Notes: generated by a model not told the origin, from the sequence alone. Counted from the first letter of the stretch, positions 1 through 5,779 are shown. The stretch: DNA of 5,814 nucleotides from CAZSNT01 sp964607765 (GCA_964607765.1 CAZSNT010000302.1:1-5814); one strand, 5' to 3'. A program made the numbers and translations.

Positions 1-88
1 CTTAATCTTTCGCCTTAATCTTTCGCCTTAATCTTCCGCCTTAATCCTTCGCCTTGATCCTTCGCCCTAATCTTTCGCCCTAATCTCT
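1..88. repeat. 13-bp tandem repeat, about 7 units, open at left edge
   Basis: Seen directly: a 13-bp unit, CTTAATCTTTCGC, is repeated head to tail from base 1. Units 1 and 2 are identical. Later ones differ by one or two changes (CTTAATCTTCCGC, CTTAATCCTTCGC, CTTGATCCTTCGC, CCTAATCTTTCGC), and the seventh breaks off after CCTAATCTC. The array probably continues to the left of the window. The period is not a multiple of three and no gene spans it, so it is most simply a non-coding minisatellite. Its function is unknown. Confidence 0.93.
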
Positions 89-99
89 AGAGGCCGTTC

Positions 100-155
100 A
101 ATTCAATGACATTGCCTGACCACTGACCACTGACCACTCAATGTCATTGAATTAA
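100..155. repeat. Heptamer triplet (TGACCAC x3) flanked by 15-bp inverted repeats
   Basis: Seen directly: AATTCAATGACATTG (100-114) is the exact reverse complement of CAATGTCATTGAATT (139-153). The 24 bases between contain three head-to-tail TGACCAC heptamers. The transcript of either strand could fold into a 15-bp stem with a 24-nt loop. Bases 100-138 form a 39-bp block that recurs exactly at 237-275. The inverted arm at 139-155 also matches 235-251 as a 17-bp reverse complement. The organisation suggests a repeat module copied within the locus. No coding potential is apparent. Confidence 0.9.
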
Positions 156-170
156 GCAAGTTGAGGAGTT

Positions 171-234
171 GGTTTCAGGTGTCAGTGTTCAGGTTTCAGG
201 TCGGACTGACACCTGACACCCGACACCTGACACC
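171..234. repeat. Long imperfect hairpin of TCAGGTGTCAG-type repeats
   Basis: Seen directly: bases 171-199 pair with 206-234 at 23 of 29 positions, leaving a 6-base loop (GTCGGA). Both arms are made of short degenerate units: TTTCAGG, TGTCAG and TTCAGG on the left, CTGACACC and CGACACC on the right. The hairpin lies about 50 bases downstream of the permease stop codon on the minus strand, so it would be in the 3' end of the transporter mRNA. There is no T-run after it, so it is not a standard intrinsic terminator. An RNA-stabilising or REP-like role is possible but inferred. Confidence 0.82.
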
Positions 235-236
235 TT

Positions 237-288
237 AATTCAATGACATTGCCTGACCACTGACCACTGACCACTGATAACTGATCAC
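237..288. repeat. Second copy of the 39-bp repeat plus two degenerate heptamers
   Basis: Seen directly: 237-275 is identical to 100-138. The heptamer array then continues: TGACCAC at 254-260, 261-267 and 268-274, then TGATAAC (275-281) and TGATCAC (282-288). The last heptamer covers the stop codon of the minus-strand permease gene (bases 285-287). The repeat therefore abuts and supplies the end of that reading frame rather than lying in neutral spacer. Confidence 0.9.
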
Positions 289-2318
289 TCACCTTCCCCC
301 TGTAGGCCATCTCGAGGAGCACCCCCCCGGGCCCTGGCCAACTCACGTTGCGACGTGAGCCAAGCGGTCAAGTTATTGATGAGGATGGAAATGATCAGCA
401 GCCCGCCGATGATGAGGAACATGTACTGCGCATTGATGTTGCGCAGCCCAATACCGTAGCGAATCGTGCCGACAAGCAGGACTGAGAGCATGACCCCCCA
501 GAACTTGCCCGTGCCGCCACTGATCATGACGCCGCCGAGGATGACGATCGTGATCACCTCAAGCTCGAATCCAGTCGCGATGTTCGGGCGGGTGTTGCCG
601 ATGCGCGAGGCGAGGAACATGGCCGCTACGCCGGCGAACAGCCCGGACAGCGTGAACAGCAGCACCTTCGTCCGGGCGACAGGGATGCCCGACGCGTAGC
701 ATGTGCGTTCGTTACGACCGATCGCGTAGACCGTGCGACCGAACCGCGTCTGGTGCAGGACCAGCCCCATGATAACCGCCAGCACGACGACCACCACGAG
801 CGAGAACGGCACGGGTGAGTCACCGATGTAGCCGCAGCCCAGGTACGTGAACGATCGCGGAAAGCCGCTCACCGCCTGGTCGCCGAGCATCACGGATGCG
901 ATGCCGCGGTAGAGCGAGAACGTCGCCAGCGTCACAATGATGGACGAGATACGCAGCCGGGCGACGATCAGGCCGTTGACCAGACCGCAGAGACCGCCGA
1001 CACCAATTCCGAGGCACGCCGCCGGCCAAATGCCCATGCCTGTGCGGAAGGCGACCGCCATGCTGACCGAGGAGAGTGCCATCATCGATCCCACGGAGAG
1101 ATCGATGTTGCCGGTGATGATGATGAAAGCCACGATCATCGCGAGCATCGCTTTCTCGGACGACATCATGGTCATGTCGCAGAGGTTGTAGACGTCGAGG
1201 TAGTGCCTGGTGGTCAGCGCCATGGTGACATTGAAGACCACGAAAATGCCCAGGAGCACGAACTCCCACGGCACGACCGGCTTGCCGGTCATCCGTGTCG
1301 CCGCCTCGTTGCCGCGGGCGGATGTCTTCCGGGACAGGCGTTTGTCGACGATGACCGCAAGCAGGATAATGCTGCCGTTGATTGCCAGCTTCCAGAAGGG
1401 CGACACCCTGGCGAGGTTGAGGGAGTTCGTGATGGTACCGATCAGAACGGCCCCGAGCAGCACACCCAGGATCGACCCCGAGCCGCCGGTGATGGTGACC
1501 CCGCCCAGTACCACGGCAGTGATGGCGAGGAATTCGAACCCCAGCGCGGCCGAACTCTCAGCGGCAGCCAGTCGCGAGGCCCAGAGCACGCCCCCGGCAC
1601 CGGCCAGCGCGCCCGTCAACAGATAGGCCAGGAAGGTGATCCTGCCCACGCCGATCCCTGCCAGGCGCGCGGCCTGGGAATTGCTCCCCACGGCATAGAC
1701 CTTGCGCCCCGTCATGGTGTGATTGAGGAAGTAGTAGAAGCAGACCACGGCCAGCACGGCGAACCAGATCAGAGTGGGCAGCCCGAGAATCTCCACACGC
1801 GGGAACGCCTTGAACGCCGCCGGCAGTCTGTCGGCGCTGACCGATTTGCCGCCGTTGAAGGCATAGCACAGGATGAACGTCAGTCCCCGGTAGACGCTCA
1901 TGGTGCCGAGCGTCGCAATGACAGGCGGGACCTTGCCGAGAACGATCAGGCTGCCGTTGACGCTGCCGGCCAACATGCCTACGCCCGCGCCGAGAGCCAC
2001 TGCGGCGATGGGCGGAGTGCCGGGGGCGTTCATCAGCACCAGCCCGACTGTCATTCCGGACAGCGCCATGGTCGACCCCGCGGAAATGTCGATGCCGCCG
2101 GTCAAGATCACCAGCATCATGCCGACAGCAACCAACACGAGCACGGAACAGTCCATCCCGACGTCGAGCATGTTGTCCGGAGTCATGAACGCCGCGCTGC
2201 GCCAGGACATGAACAGCATCAGCCCGGCGAGCAGCCCGGCAATGCCCAGTTCCCGCACCTGCAGCAGTCGCTGCAGCCCGGACGCACCGCCATTGCTCAT
2301 GTCGGGTTGCTTACTCAC
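285..2318 (-). CDS. Sugar ABC transporter permease, two RbsC-type domains fused
   Basis: This is the membrane channel of a carbohydrate ABC importer. The 677-residue protein is about twice the family's usual 320-340 residues and holds two complete, similar permease domains. Domain 1 (about 20-328) has TGGIDISAGS at 73-82, GSNSQAARLAGI at 211-222 and a glycine-rich stretch at 271-282. Domain 2 (about 350-650) repeats these as TGNIDLSVGS (402-411), GRNERTCYASGI (534-545) and LGGVMISGGTG (594-604). Each has many hydrophobic segments. A charged linker (about 326-350) joins them. Separate paired permeases of this family (RhaP/RhaQ, LsrC/LsrD) form heterodimers; here one chain would supply both halves. 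The start is GTG at 2318, overlapping the ATPase gene by 8 bp and preceded by GGAGG six bases upstream; ATG at 2300 lacks such a site. The substrate is not determinable; rhamnose- or AI-2-like is only a guess. Confidence 0.95.
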   Translation of the reverse strand: MSKQPDMSNGGASGLQRLLQVRELGIAGLLAGLMLFMSWRSAAFMTPDNMLDVGMDCSVLVLVAVGMMLVILTGGIDISAGSTMALSGMTVGLVLMNAPGTPPIAAVALGAGVGMLAGSVNGSLIVLGKVPPVIATLGTMSVYRGLTFILCYAFNGGKSVSADRLPAAFKAFPRVEILGLPTLIWFAVLAVVCFYYFLNHTMTGRKVYAVGSNSQAARLAGIGVGRITFLAYLLTGALAGAGGVLWASRLAAAESSAALGFEFLAITAVVLGGVTITGGSGSILGVLLGAVLIGTITNSLNLARVSPFWKLAINGSIILLAVIVDKRLSRKTSARGNEAATRMTGKPVVPWEFVLLGIFVVFNVTMALTTRHYLDVYNLCDMTMMSSEKAMLAMIVAFIIITGNIDLSVGSMMALSSVSMAVAFRTGMGIWPAACLGIGVGGLCGLVNGLIVARLRISSIIVTLATFSLYRGIASVMLGDQAVSGFPRSFTYLGCGYIGDSPVPFSLVVVVVLAVIMGLVLHQTRFGRTVYAIGRNERTCYASGIPVARTKVLLFTLSGLFAGVAAMFLASRIGNTRPNIATGFELEVITIVILGGVMISGGTGKFWGVMLSVLLVGTIRYGIGLRNINAQYMFLIIGGLLIISILINNLTAWLTSQRELARARGGAPRDGLQGEGE

Positions 2319-3807
2319 TCAGGGCCTCCGCCAGGATCTTCTCCTCGGACAGACCGTCCTGTCGTGAGAACTCGCCTTTGACGATGCCTTCGTGCATGAC
2401 CATCACCCGGTCCGCCATGCCCATGATCTCCGGCAGGTCGGATGAGATCATGATGATCGCATGCCCCTTGTCGGCCAGTTCACTGATCAGTTGGTGGACA
2501 GCCGCCTTGGCTGCCACGTCAATGCCCTTTGTCGGCTCGTCCAGGATCAGCACGCGGCAGTGCGACGCAAGCCATTTGGCCAGCGATACCTTCTGCTTGT
2601 TGCCGCCGGAGAGCCCGCCGACCTTCTGCCCCAGTCCCGCCGACTTTACGGCCAACGCATCGGCAAACTCGCCCGAAATCTCCCGTTCCTTGCCACGGTC
2701 GAGCCAGCCCAGCAGGCGGGTGCACGAGGGCAGTATGGGCAACGTGATGTTCTCGCAGACATCCATGTCGAGAACGACCCCCTCCTCGTCGCGGTCTTCC
2801 GGCAGGTAGCCGACTCCTGCGGAGATCGCAGCACGCGGCGTAGGGATGCTGACCGGGGAACCGTCCAGGTACACCTGCCCGGAGTCCGGACGGGTCATCC
2901 CGAAGAGGCTCTTTGCCAACTCCGTCCGCCCGGCGCCGACCAGACCGTAGAGGCCGAGAATCTCCCCTCGGCACACCGATAGCGACACGTCGCGATACTC
3001 CTCCCTGCGACAGAATCCCTCCACCCGCAGGGCCTCCTCCCCGGATGCCACCTCGATCTTGGGGAACAGGTTCTTCACTTCGCGCCCCACCATCATCTGC
3101 ACCAAGGCGTCGTGGTCCACGTCGTCGATGTCGCGGGTGTCCACGTGGCTGCCGTCGCGCAAGGCTGTGACACGGTCGCCGATGGAGAAGATGTCGTCCA
3201 GGCGATGCGAGATGAAGACGATGGCCGTGCCTTCTCCGCGCAGCTGCCGGACAATCTCGAACATGTTCTCCGACTCAGCGCCGCTTAACGTCGAGGTCGG
3301 CTCGTCCATGAAGAGGACCTTGGCATCGACGGACAACGCCTTGGCGATCTCTACGAGCTGCCGTTCGGCCGCCGTCAGATGGCCAAGCTTGCGCCGTGGG
3401 TCCAGGCGCACGTTCAGCCTGGCCAGCAGCGCCTCGGTGCGTTCGTGCAGCTCACGCCAGCGAATGCGGCGCGACACCTGCCCGTGCGGCTGGTGGTTCA
3501 TGAAGATGTTCTCGGCCACACTCAGGTCCGGGAACACGGCGGGATCCTGGTAGACCGCGGCAATGCCTTGCCGGATGGCGGCGCGCGGCCCGGACCAGAC
3601 AACCGGCTCGCCGCGGTAGGAGATAGTGCCCGTTGTCGGCTGGATTACGCCGGTGGCGATCTTGATCAAGGTCGACTTGCCGGCGCCATTCTCGCCCACC
3701 AACGCATGCACTTCGCCTGAGCGCAGGTCAAAGCTGCAATCCTGCAAGGCCAGCACACCAGGGTACTGCTTGCTCAGGTTCCTCAGCTCTAGAATGCTGT
3801 CGCTCAT
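2311..3807 (-). CDS. Sugar ABC transporter ATP-binding protein, two nucleotide-binding domains
   Basis: This is the ATPase that drives the adjacent permease, at the inner face of the membrane. Its 498 residues are the usual length for the RbsA/MglA/RhaT class. Domain 1 has Walker A GENGAGKST (38-46), Q-loop Gln87, a divergent signature LTAAERQ (144-150), Walker B VLFMDEP (164-170) and switch His201. Domain 2 has a degenerate Walker A GLVGAGRTE (288-296) without the usual lysine. It keeps a canonical signature LSGGNKQK (399-406) and Walker B LILDEP (420-425), and has ISSD (454-457) where the switch histidine would be. This asymmetry, with a degraded second Walker A, is normal for the class, so it is not a defect. 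MVGREVKNLFPK (239-250) resembles rhamnose/AI-2-type members, which is suggestive only. The ATG at 3807 has no clear Shine-Dalgarno sequence. It is the first gene of the operon, followed directly by the permease. Confidence 0.96.
   Translation of the reverse strand: MSDSILELRNLSKQYPGVLALQDCSFDLRSGEVHALVGENGAGKSTLIKIATGVIQPTTGTISYRGEPVVWSGPRAAIRQGIAAVYQDPAVFPDLSVAENIFMNHQPHGQVSRRIRWRELHERTEALLARLNVRLDPRRKLGHLTAAERQLVEIAKALSVDAKVLFMDEPTSTLSGAESENMFEIVRQLRGEGTAIVFISHRLDDIFSIGDRVTALRDGSHVDTRDIDDVDHDALVQMMVGREVKNLFPKIEVASGEEALRVEGFCRREEYRDVSLSVCRGEILGLYGLVGAGRTELAKSLFGMTRPDSGQVYLDGSPVSIPTPRAAISAGVGYLPEDRDEEGVVLDMDVCENITLPILPSCTRLLGWLDRGKEREISGEFADALAVKSAGLGQKVGGLSGGNKQKVSLAKWLASHCRVLILDEPTKGIDVAAKAAVHQLISELADKGHAIIMISSDLPEIMGMADRVMVMHEGIVKGEFSRQDGLSEEKILAEALSE
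2325..2329 (-). promoter_or_regulatory. Ribosome binding site deciding the permease start
   Basis: On the minus strand, GGAGG lies inside the end of the ATPase gene, six bases before the GTG at 2318. The first in-frame ATG (2300) has no purine-rich site at a useful distance. This supports the GTG start and translational coupling of the two transporter genes. Confidence 0.75.
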
Positions 3808-3858
3808 GCCGCGACTCAGGTTGCGTGGATTCGGTAGAAACGGACACTGACACGGAAT

Positions 3859-3884
3859 GCCTAATATGTCTGTCCATATCAGGC
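3859..3884. promoter_or_regulatory. Near-perfect palindromic operator between transporter and regulator genes
   Basis: Seen directly: GCCTAATATG (3859-3868), six bases TCTGTC, then CATATCAGGC (3875-3884). The arms are reverse complements at 9 of 10 positions. It lies in the AT-rich gap between the divergent ATPase and AraC-type genes and overlaps the candidate -10 of the transporter promoter. A dyad of this kind is typical of a dimeric regulator's site. The neighbouring AraC-family protein is the obvious candidate binder, which is inference. Confidence 0.72.
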
Positions 3885-3891
3885 TTGAAAA
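3863..3891 (-). promoter_or_regulatory. Candidate promoter of the transporter operon
   Basis: On the minus strand, TTTTCA (revcomp of 3886-3891) and CATATT (revcomp of 3863-3868) are separated by 17 bases, giving partial matches to -35 and -10 boxes. Transcription would start near 3856, leaving about 50 nt before the ATPase ATG. The boxes are weak, as expected for an activator-dependent promoter. The 26-bp palindrome occupies the spacer and the -10. This is inferred from spacing alone. Confidence 0.4.
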
Positions 3892-3897
3892 TACATA

Positions 3898-3923
3898 GAA
3901 TGCCTTATGTTTTGCATATTATG
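3898..3923. promoter_or_regulatory. Degenerate second operator copy
   Basis: GAATGCCT at 3898-3905 is a direct repeat of 3855-3862, 43 bp away. It begins a weaker dyad: GCCTTATG (3902-3909), five bases, then CATATTATG (3915-3923). CATATTA matches the reverse complement of the left arm of the first palindrome (CATATTAGGC) over seven bases. The two dyad centres are about 41 bp apart, close to four helical turns, so bound dimers could sit on one face of the DNA. It reaches the likely start codon of the regulator gene, so it could mediate autoregulation. Confidence 0.5.
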
Positions 3924-4844
3924 ACTGACGCCGCGAGCCCGAACTCCGGATTGCCCCGGATGCGCCTGGCGCCCTTCTCACGCTACCTCCCGGTAGAGTC
4001 GGACGCACTGGCCTGGGGACTGCACGTGATTGATGCGGGATATGCCGCCGTTCCTCCGGGGAGCCCATATCCGGCCAGCCCGCACCCGGACGGGTACATG
4101 TTCACGTGGGACCAGGGACGGGAACTGAGCGAGTACCAGATGGTCTACATCACTCGAGGCAGCGGCGTTTTCGAATCCCGGGAAACCGGCCTGCAGCCAA
4201 TCGCTGCCGGCAGCCTGTTCCTTCTCTTTCCCGGCACGTGGCACCGGTACCGACCCGATGACACCGTTGGGTGGGACGAGAACTGGATCGGGTTCGCCGG
4301 CGTGTATGCCGATCAGCTCATGTCCTCGTTCTTCACCAGACAACAGCCGATTCTGCAGGTCGGGGATGACAGCGAATTGCTGATGCAGGTGCGATCCGTG
4401 CCCCGCCTGATGCAGACCTCGCCACCCGGCTACCGGCAGATGATGGCCGGCAACACCATCGCGGCCTTGGCGCGTGCCCGTGGACTGGCCATGCGCGAGC
4501 ATGCATCAACGGGGCACCAAGAGGGCAGAATGGACCGGGCCCGGCTCCTCCTGCTCGCTCACGCAGCCGATGACATCGACCTGCCGTCCCTGGCTCGGGA
4601 CTTGGGCTACAGCTATTCCCGGTTCCGCACGGTGTTCAAGAACACGACCGGCATGTCACCGCGCCAGTACCAGATCCAGATCCGCATCAACCGCGCCAGG
4701 GATCTACTGGCCGGCAGCGATCAGAGCATCTCGGAGATTGCCGATCAGCTCGGATTTTGTTCGGTCTACTATTTCTCGCGGATCTTCAAGCAGAAAACGG
4801 GCTCCTCGCCCAGTGAACTCCGCCGCCGGCAAGACCATGGATAG
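3921..4844 (+). CDS. AraC-family transcriptional regulator with cupin-like sensor domain
   Basis: This is a DNA-binding regulator, probably ligand-responsive, of the divergent sugar transporter operon. Numbered from the ATG at 3921 (307 residues), the N-terminal part (about 50-130) is an AraC-type cupin-like ligand domain: a Trp-rich GYMFTW (58-63), EYQMVYITRGSGVF (71-84) and FPGTWHRYRP (103-112). The C-terminal 100 residues carry the two helix-turn-helix units: LPSLARDLGYSYSRFRTVF (about 221-239) and ISEIADQLGFCSVYYFSRIF (270-289), followed by KQKTGSSPSELR. The frame is open from a GTG at 3825. However, codons before 3921 are AT-rich with several rare ATA/AGA codons and overlap the palindromic sites, whereas codons from 3921 on end mostly in G/C. 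ATG 3960 (just before RLAPFSRYL) is the main alternative. None of these starts has a good ribosome site. The family call is very sure, the start moderate, and the effector unknown. Confidence 0.93.
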   Translation: MTDAASPNSGLPRMRLAPFSRYLPVESDALAWGLHVIDAGYAAVPPGSPYPASPHPDGYMFTWDQGRELSEYQMVYITRGSGVFESRETGLQPIAAGSLFLLFPGTWHRYRPDDTVGWDENWIGFAGVYADQLMSSFFTRQQPILQVGDDSELLMQVRSVPRLMQTSPPGYRQMMAGNTIAALARARGLAMREHASTGHQEGRMDRARLLLLAHAADDIDLPSLARDLGYSYSRFRTVFKNTTGMSPRQYQIQIRINRARDLLAGSDQSISEIADQLGFCSVYYFSRIFKQKTGSSPSELRRRQDHG

Positions 4845-5031
4845 TGCTCTGACAGGGCCCCGGCTCGATGCGGCCACCCGCTTTATGACCGCAGGTTCCG
4901 GGCGGCACGAATCATGGCCAGGTAGTTACATGTACGGTCCAGAGCCTGATTCGCGAGACACCTTTGGCGTCGAACGTGTCGGAGCACTCGAGGAACGACT
5001 CCGCCTGGGGATCGTCATCCCGGATGCCGCC

Positions 5032-5059
5032 TTGCAGTATCTCCTTACTTATATATATT
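5032..5059 (+). promoter_or_regulatory. Candidate promoter of the toxin-antitoxin operon
   Basis: TATATT (5054-5059) matches the -10 consensus at five of six positions. TTGCAG (5032-5037), 16 bases upstream, matches -35 at three. The start site would fall near 5066, about 20 nt before the antitoxin ATG. This is the only strongly AT-rich patch in the region upstream of the gene. It is inferred from sequence resemblance only. Confidence 0.45.
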
Positions 5060-5073
5060 GATTTGTAAGGAGA
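5040..5073 (+). promoter_or_regulatory. Perfect 9-bp inverted repeat, likely autoregulatory operator
   Basis: Seen directly: TCTCCTTAC (5040-5048) is the exact reverse complement of GTAAGGAGA (5065-5073), with 16 AT-rich bases between. The candidate -10 box sits inside the repeat, 12 bp before the antitoxin start. VapB/MazE-type antitoxins usually repress their own operon by binding such palindromes, often with the toxin as co-repressor. If transcribed, the right arm contains an AAGGAG, so an RNA hairpin could also hide a ribosome-binding sequence. Confidence 0.65.
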
Positions 5074-5074
5074 C

Positions 5075-5080
5075 AAGGAG
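5075..5080 (+). promoter_or_regulatory. Ribosome binding site of the antitoxin
   Basis: AAGGAG lies five bases before the ATG at 5086 and fixes that start. A second AAGGAG at 5067-5072, within the inverted repeat, is less well spaced. Confidence 0.75.
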
Positions 5081-5085
5081 CTGTC

Positions 5086-5328
5086 ATGTTGGTCAAAATC
5101 ACGTCGAAGCGACAGGTGACGTTCCCCGCCAGGGTGCTGGACGCGCTGGGAGTCCAGCCGGGTGACCAGCTTGAGCTGGAGGAGGGGAGCGACGGCTTCC
5201 TGCTGCGCCCGCGCCGCATTGTCCCCGCCAGGCTTGCCCCTCTGCGCGGCAAGTTGAGGCAGAGCAAGGGCGCCTTTGATCTTGAGACCTTCCGGGAGGA
5301 ACGCCATGACCCCGCGCTTCGGGATTGA
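5086..5328 (+). CDS. AbrB/MazE-fold antitoxin (VapB-like)
   Basis: This small DNA-binding antitoxin would neutralise the PIN toxin encoded next to it and repress the operon. Of its 80 residues, 2-45 form a SpoVT/AbrB swapped-hairpin domain: VKITSKRQVTFPARV (3-17), then LGVQPGDQLELEE (21-33) and a final strand FLLRPRR. The charged, probably flexible C-terminal tail (about 46-80) is where such antitoxins wrap their toxin. ATG 5086 has AAGGAG five bases upstream. The stop lies 23 bp inside the toxin gene, so the two are co-translated. Without the toxin next door it could be read as a general AbrB-type regulator, but the pair makes the antitoxin role likely. The exact TA family name is not fixed; the partner makes it VapBC-like. 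Confidence 0.9.
   Translation: MLVKITSKRQVTFPARVLDALGVQPGDQLELEEGSDGFLLRPRRIVPARLAPLRGKLRQSKGAFDLETFREERHDPALRD
5295..5299 (+). promoter_or_regulatory. Ribosome binding site of the PIN toxin
   Basis: GGAGG lies six bases before the ATG at 5306, inside the antitoxin gene. It selects this ATG over the in-frame TTG at 5276, which lies before the conserved PIN start and would add ten unconserved-looking residues. Confidence 0.8.
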
Positions 5329-5704
5329 CACGTCCATACTCGTGCGTCTGGTCAGTGGCGACCCGGAAAGGGACTTCGAAGACTGCGTCCGGAAGCTCAC
5401 CCGCTTGGTAGAGCAGGAGCAGGCCGAGATCTTCGCCTCGAACCAAGTTGTGGGGGAAGCCTACATCGCCTTGCAGCATCACTACGGCGTCAGCAAAGCC
5501 GAGGCTCGCGAAGGGTTGATCAGCGTGTTGCGCAGCGGAATCGTGGCCCCCCTCCACGGACGCTCCGTTTTTGAGGCCCTGTGTGCCCGTTCCGGCTGCG
5601 GCTTGCTCGACCGGCTCATTGCCGACGAATACCAGCGGGCTGGACTTGTTACTCTTACGCTGGACCGGCGCATGGCCAGACTCGACGACGCCCGACGTCT
5701 CTAG
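5306..5704 (+). CDS. PIN-domain ribonuclease toxin (VapC-like)
   Basis: This is the predicted Mg-dependent endoribonuclease toxin of the type II pair, cytoplasmic and inhibited by the preceding antitoxin. The 132 residues are the usual PIN toxin length. The acidic residues expected in the active site are present: Asp8 in GIDTSILVRL (6-15), Glu51 in NQVVGEAY (46-53), Asp102 in GLLDRLIADEY (99-109) and Asp120 in LTLDRRM (117-123). The toxin therefore looks intact. The ATG at 5306 has GGAGG six bases upstream and overlaps the antitoxin gene by 23 bp. RNA targets of VapC proteins include tRNAs and rRNA in studied cases; the target here cannot be told. The family call is firm and the toxin role follows from the pairing. 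Confidence 0.93.
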   Translation: MTPRFGIDTSILVRLVSGDPERDFEDCVRKLTRLVEQEQAEIFASNQVVGEAYIALQHHYGVSKAEAREGLISVLRSGIVAPLHGRSVFEALCARSGCGLLDRLIADEYQRAGLVTLTLDRRMARLDDARRL

Positions 5705-5758
5705 GGTCGAATGGCGTTAAGATAAGGGCCAAAAAGCCGCCGCACGTGGCCTGCGACC

Positions 5759-5779
5759 CCACCCACCTTGTGTGGGTGG
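5759..5779. other. GC-rich hairpin downstream of the toxin gene
   Basis: CCACCCAC (5759-5766) and GTGGGTGG (5772-5779) are exact reverse complements around a 5-base loop (CTTGT), 55 bases after the toxin stop. No T-run follows on either strand, so an intrinsic terminator is doubtful. It could slow or end transcription with Rho, or be a repeat element continuing beyond the window. No gene is visible between 5705 and 5814. Confidence 0.45.

Noticed and set aside
1..288. Possible CRISPR array
   Set aside because: The repeats are 13-bp or 7-bp head-to-tail units with no unique spacers of regular length, and no cas gene is nearby.
288..296. Defect in the ATPase second Walker A motif as a sign of a broken gene
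   Set aside because: Numbers are protein residues. The GLVGAGRTE form lacking lysine is standard for the second domain of RbsA-class ATPases, so it is not a mutation.
1203..2381. A 392-codon plus-strand open frame opposite the permease gene
   Set aside because: It is antisense to a clearly conserved permease and rich in His, Gln, Arg and Gly, as expected for the shadow frame of a hydrophobic GC-rich gene.
4837..5061. A 74-codon open frame overlapping the end of the regulator gene, ending in the toxin-antitoxin promoter
   Set aside because: It has no convincing ribosome site, no recognisable motif and mixed codon endings, and its last codons run through the AT-rich promoter dyad. Chance open frames are common at this GC content. 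I see nothing else in the 4845-5030 spacer.
4912..5400. Minus-strand open frame through the toxin-antitoxin promoter, with a stretch DDDPQAESFLECSDTFDAKG
   Set aside because: It runs antisense to the intact antitoxin and toxin genes and through their promoter, has no plausible start signals, and matches no family I can name. It could hide a decayed gene fragment near 4925-5040, but that is not supportable from sequence alone.
5720..5756. Intrinsic terminator on the minus strand ending in the T-run opposite 5731-5735
   Set aside because: The T5 run is preceded by only a very short and imperfect stem (GCC/GGC), and no minus-strand gene is seen upstream of it in the window.
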